A stretch of DNA of 64,000 nucleotides, taken from positions 51,982,374 to 52,046,373 of the forward strand of contig OW387133.1 in assembly GCA_936440205.1 (NCBI GenBank), written 5' to 3'. The translations under genes and the position numbers were made by a program. Positions 57,642 to 64,000 of the stretch are shown here, piece by piece (the stretch's first letter is position 1; each line of letters opens with the position of its first letter). The notes under the pieces are model-generated. The model had not been told where the DNA came from and did no database searches. It was given only the letters and a program-made list of their open reading frames with translations. The DNA is from Lepidonotus clava (Eukaryota > Annelida > Polychaeta > Phyllodocida > Polynoidae).

Positions 57642-59969
57642 AAAGCTAGCCTGTAAGGGGAACCGTCCGCCTTGTCCGAAAGTAGGAGGGCTTGCCGTCG
57701 GGTTGGAGGTCAGAGACAGGGTTATTTTGACATTATTTACCTGCTCACCGATAGCTGTATGTATACATGAATGGCATTAGTGAGGTGGCACTTTCTATGG
57801 ATCTAGGAATTTATTATGGGAATAATAATATTATGCATAAAGACGTATTATACTCTTATTTTATTTTCAAAAGATATGAAAATGACATGAATTTTACAGG
57901 CAAAAGCAGGATTGAAAACTATTAATGGTGATAAGAAAGGACTGAAATTGACAGCAATTACAATAAGGAGTGATAATTAATTTTGTGAACACTGCAGCTC
58001 AGGTTTGGGGAAAATAGGCTTATCTGTAGACAGCTTTGTAGTCACTTTGTGGTTCCCCAATGTGGTCTTAATGGGTCTCCCATTTGTTTATGTGCCTGCT
58101 GTTGGCAAGCACCCCTTGCCGTTAACACCTTTTAATTTGGTGTGCACTGCCATGCGACCACGGCTATGCATATATAGGCTAGTAGATATGGTAGGATTTT
58201 CGTATTTTATAATGCGATAATCTGTACCGCGGGCATTTTGTGTTTCCTCCAAAATGTTCTCACAAAGTAATTTCTCGCAATTTATAACCACAGCTTTCTG
58301 AGACAGGTTTCCGGGGGTGTTCAGCTATAAACATGATAAAGCGTGGGTGGTATCAGATAGGACGGACGATAGAGGAGGGTTGGTCAGGTGAGGGCCAGGT
58401 ACAGGTTAGGGGTTGGGGCAGACAGGTCAGGGGCAGTGATGGGGTGGGGTTGGGGCAGACAGATATAGGATGGACGGGGCCCAGGTCCAGGGTTAACGAC
58501 TAGGGCCTAACGGGCCTGGAGGTGGCACCCCATGGGGGACAGCCGGGGAGGGCCGGGATAAATAAGTATAAACAGGATAGGTACTGGAGGCCGCAGGTGA
58601 CTAGCTGCCCTCCCTCACCTTTACAGCTACAGGTGAGTTGGGTCTAATCCTCCAGGGCCTAGGTAGGGAGTGCATAGCCTGTCTGACTGCGCACCTGGTA
58701 TGACTAGGCGGATATACATGAGTTTATGTAAAATATAATACAGTTCTTATCATCTGAATTTTGGATAATATGAAAGACGTCTAACTAATCTTGAACAATA
58801 GGTCAAATCGCTCTATCTTTTCCGGAAATCCGTATGGATCACATATAACCGATATCATATACTATATCCTTAGGTAACAGAATAAATCATTTGTATGAGG
58901 ATAAATTAGAAATGGGAAAACACAATCATGTATACACAATATTGCACGTCTCTCCCATCACAAAATCGAAGTTGAATGGGGGAAGCCAAAACCAATAGCC
59001 CTGGGGTTGTGGACGGTTAGGTAGACATCTGGCAGGTGTCAGTGATCAGGGTAGGGGGTGGTGTTATCGTCAGGTAAGCATCCCCCGCCCCCAATGGTGA
59101 GCTGCTCCCTCCAGGTGGGCATCCAGGTGACGGGTGGGGGTGAGCGAGGTACGGCCAGGTGCCAGAAATACCACGGTCAGCCGCAGGTATAAGCTTTGAT
59201 TTAAGCCTATCGTAATAAAAATAGTACTGCGCCCCTTCTGTTTATAGTACGTGCCCGACTTGATAGTCACTCTGTTCAGTCTGAGAGCAACCCTGGTCTA
59301 ATTACAGAGAGCATATTGGACAGATTGCTGTAACTGTATGGACTTTGGTTATGCCACTCTGAACAATCACGGTAGAAATAATTAAATAGCCTCCCAGTAA
59401 CGGCCCGATTGGTTGCGTAGTAATGACATAGTCAGGCTATATCCAATGGATTAACTGCATACGGTAATGTGATAACACAGAGTATACATATTAGGCCAAA
59501 TTACATAGGCACTTGCCCATTTGTGGTCTACTACTGATAGGCCTTATCAGCCGAGGATTAATGAGTTATGGTTACGATACAACGTATTAGGCGTTATATA
59601 TAGGCTTTACTTAAGGCCTCCTTGATTGGCATGTAATATGGCGTGATTAGGCCTAATCAGTTGATACACACGTCAAGTGGCGGGGTCATGGAAGGGTTCA
59701 GCACTAACTAGGCCACGTCAGGGCATATACTATCTAAAAACACAGCTAGGAAGTCCTGATTGGTGCTGCTGACATGACCTCATTCATTAGTGATAGCCCC
59801 CGATATGCTTTGACCGTGAATGTGCTTTACATATAGGGGAGGGATGCGGGTCATTGTGAGGGATGTTTTCCCATTATTATGGGGGAAAACTGTTAGCACC
59901 GATGAAAGTTGCAGTGAGATGTCACATTGGTATACATAGCATCATTGCATGCAGCCACGCATGTGACGT

Positions 59970-60031
59970 CGCAGAACGTTCTAATAACGCCGCAGAACGT
60001 CCCAAAACGTTATCAGAACACCGCAGGACGT
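59970..60031. repeat. Clustered CGCAGAACGT motif
   Basis: CGCAGAACGT at 59,970 and 59,991 and CGCAGGACGT at 60,022, with further ACGT and TGACGT cores in between and just after. This may be a decayed minisatellite or a cluster of CREB/ATF-like sites. Confidence 0.5.
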
Positions 60032-63000
60032 GACCGTGACGTCCTGCATCTTGGCTTCTAGGGACATGGACGTCAAGCCCTATCCTTATGACTGAAAACT
60101 TATATCCTCGGACCGCGCGAATGATGAAATGACGGCCACTGTTTTTGTATGCAGTAGGCCTCGTCATCTAGAAAACCCCTGCTTTAATGAACCTCGATAG
60201 AGAGATGCAAATAGAACGATAAAGATATTCATAAAGTATATATTCTGCTGATTCATGATAGTTGCCAGGATAGCACATGCATTTATCATGATGGCAGTTT
60301 TTGTCAAAGATAATTATTGACAGGGAAGTCTTTTTTGATATGATTGTCCAGTAGATAGGCCTAATAGTTTATTTATTTGACACCATTTCGATGTGACTCC
60401 ATCCCTGGATGCCAATATTGAGGCCTTCAGAGCTACTCTTCAGTAGTGACTCAGTCTACCAGCATGCCCCCATCGCACCACCCCGAGCAGCCCCCTTCAA
60501 TAAGCGACTCGTTAAACCGTCATGCCTCCTCCAGGGTCCAGCCTCCCCCCCAACCCCCCCCCCCCCCCCGCTCGGGCCCGGCCTGACCTATAGGGGTCCC
60601 TGAAACTCACTAACCCCCCTCACAGTCCCAATTGAAGATGATAATTGGAGTTATAATGGAGATAATCGACTGGGAGCTTTTTGGTTAATCACCCTGAATT
60701 TTGGCAATGATCTACACCCCTCTGGGTCTGCCCCCAACCTGGTAATACGTTGATGAGGTTGCTGATGACTGCAAATAACCTCCTTCATATTATCCATATG
60801 TGTTGGGAAAAAGTGTTGGCTATTATCTTAATTTTCAGCCGCTAATTACAATGTTTTATCAATAGCCTTATCGATTTGCAAATGGTGTATAGCTATATAC
60901 ATTTCCCGAAGGTTTACGAATTTTGCCTAAAATGTGATTAATTTTGAAAACTGTTTACCCAATCATTGATATTAATTTGGGCATTCTAGCAATGGGTGGT
61001 TGAACGATGTGGGATGTGGCACGTTATTGGCGGTGGTGTGTGGTATGGTGTGTATGACACTACTAATGTTATCAGACCGTCTCCTGTATCTATCCTGCTA
61101 CTCCTGTAATGAGTAAACTGGGAATGATTAACCCCACCTGGTGGCCGAAATCAGCTCCAGGGGCTGACCTGTAGGGGTTCAGTCTCCCACCTCCTCCTCC
61201 AGCAACTACACCTTTACTCCAGCCTGTAAGATTCAGACTGGCCAGGCAGTTAGGAGTCAGACTGACCATCCAGCTGGCCTCAGTCTAAACATAGATATGA
61301 TAGGCAATTTACTTGTAATGACGTAGATTAAGCATGCAGTAATTCACATTCATCTTATATAAAACATTAAGCGTAAATAAATCTTATTACATGTATATAA
61401 ATGATATGAAAACGAAACCATGAATATTATTGTCAGGTACATCAATCGATATTAAATTCTAAACCGCATGGAAAGGCAACCTCGTTTGCCAACCTCAGAT
61501 AATTTCTTGGGATCACATAAAGAAACTCCATTGAGGTGCAGCATTCCTGTACTTCCCTGCCATCTGACCACTGACCGTTAGCCGTTAGCCTGGTCCCTGA
61601 GTAGGCCTACCATGTGTTGACCAATGCTGTCTGCAGACTAATTTGGTGCCTGGCCTTAAATTCATGGCATTCCACAGCGCAACACCTCCTAGGTACCAGC
61701 AGTAAGCGTACATCCATGGCATGCCGTGGGTAGATATGTTTGGGTTTGCCAGATAGCTACATAAAGAAGAATCGGATATTGCACTGTGTTATTGGTCAGA
61801 TGAAAAAAAATCATATAGGCATGTACAAGCTAGACAACATTGTGCATGATGATGTATAAATCTTCTTTAAAATATATTTTCACTATGATCCCTGGATCAG
61901 ATTCTTTGATTCAAAGCAATAAAGAGTAGGGTAAGGTTATGTCAGAAGGTGAGTTACTTGAAGGTGTTGCACTTGACAGAGAGGACCCCAGACTACAAAA
62001 ACAAAGACACCCCTCTGGGAAACTACAGTGGGTGAGGGTCTCCATATCAGTTAACCCCTAAGCTATTGTTGCGACAACTTGGCAGCCTCTGGGGCAGGGG
62101 AGGACCCTAAACCAAACACCTACATCGCTCATTGTGTATCTCTGTACACACTGACGTGTTTGTATGTTATGGTCCCAATTCTCCTTCTGGCAAACCCACG
62201 AGACCTACCTTCAACCAACAGAATGAGAGCTGTTGGTTTTCTTTTAACACTTTCGTGAGACCAGATACTTTTGCCAACTGGTGTCTGAGGTCTAATTGAT
62301 AGCTTAAAATCCTTTGGCCTTTAGTAAAGTATACAGTTTATAGATTCCTTTTGAGGACTTCAATGTTGAAATTAGCAAATGAAAAAACCTATTTTAATTT
62401 TGGTTGAAGAGAGTCTTTATCAAAAGAGGTTGAATTTTCGAAACTTGCTTATCGTTTTTGCCCCTTTCTCCTACTATCAGCAAGAGATGATAAGAGATAT
62501 CCAGCCCACCCATGTCGGCATTTTGCACCAGTGCCACTTAGAATATTTCAACAATTCTTCCTTTCATTTTTTTTCTAGAGAAACCCATTTTATTGAAACT
62601 CGGTATTCTTGTAACTAAAACTACACGAACCAGGTACATACTTATTGCTTCTACATAAGTATATACCGTCCAGAACCCACTCAAAGTAACATATCACTTC
62701 CCATCAGACTCAACGATTCTGCCATTTACATATCCCCAACCCACGTTTGTGAGTCCAGGGATGGGTCCTTCACCACAGGTGAAGCCGTGAGTTACCTGGT
62801 AAACATGGTTCAGGGTGGTCGGTCACCCCAACCTCACACTCTCACCATAATATTTACAACCTATAGGGGTCGGTCATACGGCTTCCACGTTGACCCAGCG
62901 CCCCGTGTGAGAGGGGGCAGAAACAAGCAGACTATTTGGACTGTTTTTGAACACATAGAGAGACTCGGTACACAGAGGCAAATGTTTTTCAAATACATAA

Positions 63001-63269
63001 ATATGATTGACCACTAGAATAGATTCTATACAAGCAATCTAAATGTAAGTATTATGCGGTTAAGAAGAGATCAACTTGTGAAGACTGAGTTGGGTTGGGT
63101 GAATGTAGATTGCATGTGTAGCTTTTTTTTCAATTGGAGTTAGCTATTTCCCTCTGTGCTTAAAATTAAATGAAGTTCGATTATTTGGTCGCTTGAATCA
63201 GTCTATGGTAATCGACCAATGGGGCCAGTTAAGGCACTTTGACCGCTGAATGGCAGCGGAAAGTCTATC

Positions 63270-63435
63270 CACTGGCGGATCCAGGATTTTGAAAAAGGGA
63301 GGGAGGGGGGGGGGGGGGCGCCTTTGGAAATATTTTTCCTTAATTACCTTTTGGCTGAGTTTTACATTAAAATAAAGACAAAATCTTCAGAAAAAAGGGA
63401 GGGGCGCGTGACCCCCCCCCCCTAAATCCGCCCAT
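63270..63435. mobile_element. MITE of the CAGTGGCGGATCCAGG family, copy 3
   Basis: The left end CACTGGCGGATCCAGG matches copy 1 closely, as do the interior TTTACATT(A/T)AAA region and the C-rich tract before AAATCCGCC at the right end. Copies 1 and 3 are full-length relatives 53 kb apart. Confidence 0.75.
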
Positions 63436-63671
63436 GCCATTTGATTATGCTGACCAAATAACCTTCTTGGACAGCTATCTGTGCAGATATGATGACTGTC
63501 TGTATACACCGTGATTGTTAATACTAATATTATCTTACTCTTTTTACTAACTACTTGATTTAAATATGGGAATCAATCAGTTCATTTCTTAATGGAAAAT
63601 CTTCATTGTTTGTGCATCTGTAAACAACCGTTTCAGGACATACAATCGGACTGGGTATACTTTCCTTTCGT
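63436..63671. other. No gene seen
   Basis: AT-rich sequence between the MITE and the terminal repeat. Confidence 0.5.
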
Positions 63672-63955
63672 GGTTCCCTATTTCCATCTAAATGTGGAAG
63701 GCACTTGCTCATTATTTTATTTATTTATTTTATTTTATTAGTTAACCACTTTCACATACATGTGCTCTTCCAAGTAGATGTAGAAAAAATGCTGATGTAT
63801 CCCTTAGGAATATAACTTATGTGCTTAATTATAATGTTTAAAATTGAGTGATTGACATTTAAAATTATTCCCTATTCCCATCTAAACTTGGAAGGCACTT
63901 GCTCATTATTCCCCATTTCCATCTAAATGTGGAAGGCACTTGCTCATTATTCATC
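63672..63955. repeat. 44-bp repeat, three copies (one separate, two in tandem)
   Basis: A unit containing TTTCCATCTAAATGTGGAAG and GGCACTTGCTCATTATT occurs at about 63,672-63,716, 63,867-63,910 and 63,911-63,955. The last two are head to tail. Each holds a small inverted repeat (TTCCA ... TGGAA). The array may continue past the window edge. Confidence 0.85.
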
Positions 63956-64000
63956 CATGCGTATCTATTATTAATTTACATCCGGTAAAGCAGCATGGAC

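Larger units (their letters stand above)
52975..63269. other. No gene recognised; scattered short repeats
   Basis: Long intergenic or intronic DNA. A GC-rich block at 58,330-58,690 includes a TATA-like ATAAATAAGTATAAA and a CAG|GTGAGT site, which could mark a promoter or first exon of something unseen. A hairpin lies at 57,599 and a CGCAGAACGT repeat at 59,970. A C run is at 60,548-60,568. Frames at 54,222-54,497, 58,005-58,220 and 62,787-63,017 have no recognised domain. Confidence 0.4.

Noticed and set aside
63672-63955. CRISPR-like array
   Set aside because: Spacing is irregular, two units abut directly, and the DNA is animal.

Overview
The window looks like nuclear DNA from a marine invertebrate animal. 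It is AT-rich, has small exons in long introns, and carries many MITE-like repeats, microsatellites and G/C homopolymers. I cannot name the species or phylum. Two host genes are visible as 5' exons only. One is a leftward gene of the CCDC42/CFAP73 coiled-coil (DUF4200) type, with exons at 6,542-6,618 and 4,647-4,869. The other is a rightward kinesin-3 gene most like STARD9/KIF16A, with exons at 34,419-34,465, 34,670-34,739 and 37,063-37,176. Their remaining exons were not found and probably lie outside the window or in sequence I could not recognise.

The dominant feature is a single 19.9-kb LTR element of the Ty3/Gypsy class with an envelope gene, at 11,097-31,045 on the minus strand. It has two 635-bp LTRs differing at one base, a 4-bp target duplication (ATAG), a primer site matching tRNA-Ala, and long open gag, pol and env frames. 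Between pol and env lie two overlapping frames of unknown function. The element looks whole in its three main frames and is very young. It sits 3.4 kb upstream of the kinesin start codon, with its 5' LTR pointing away from the kinesin gene.

The element is about twice the usual size because some 6.4 kb lies between env and the 3' LTR. That stretch holds plus-strand (antisense) material: a 216-codon frame with an SGNH-hydrolase-like layout, a C2H2 zinc-finger segment, a duplicated exon-like cassette with matching splice signals, and three copies of a 12-bp motif. An env-bearing element carrying an apparent second, antisense gene set is the most unusual thing here.

Layout: 1-6.6 kb, fold-back element, 198-bp tandem repeat and CCDC42/CFAP73-like exons; 6.6-11.1 kb, intergenic with a dispersed repeat pair and a MITE; 11.1-31.0 kb, LTR element; 31.0-34.4 kb, kinesin upstream region with a 30-bp minisatellite and a MITE; 34.4-37.2 kb, kinesin exons; 37.2-64 kb, probable intron or intergenic DNA with a tRNA-like repeat head, microsatellites, two more MITE copies and a 44-bp repeat at the right edge.
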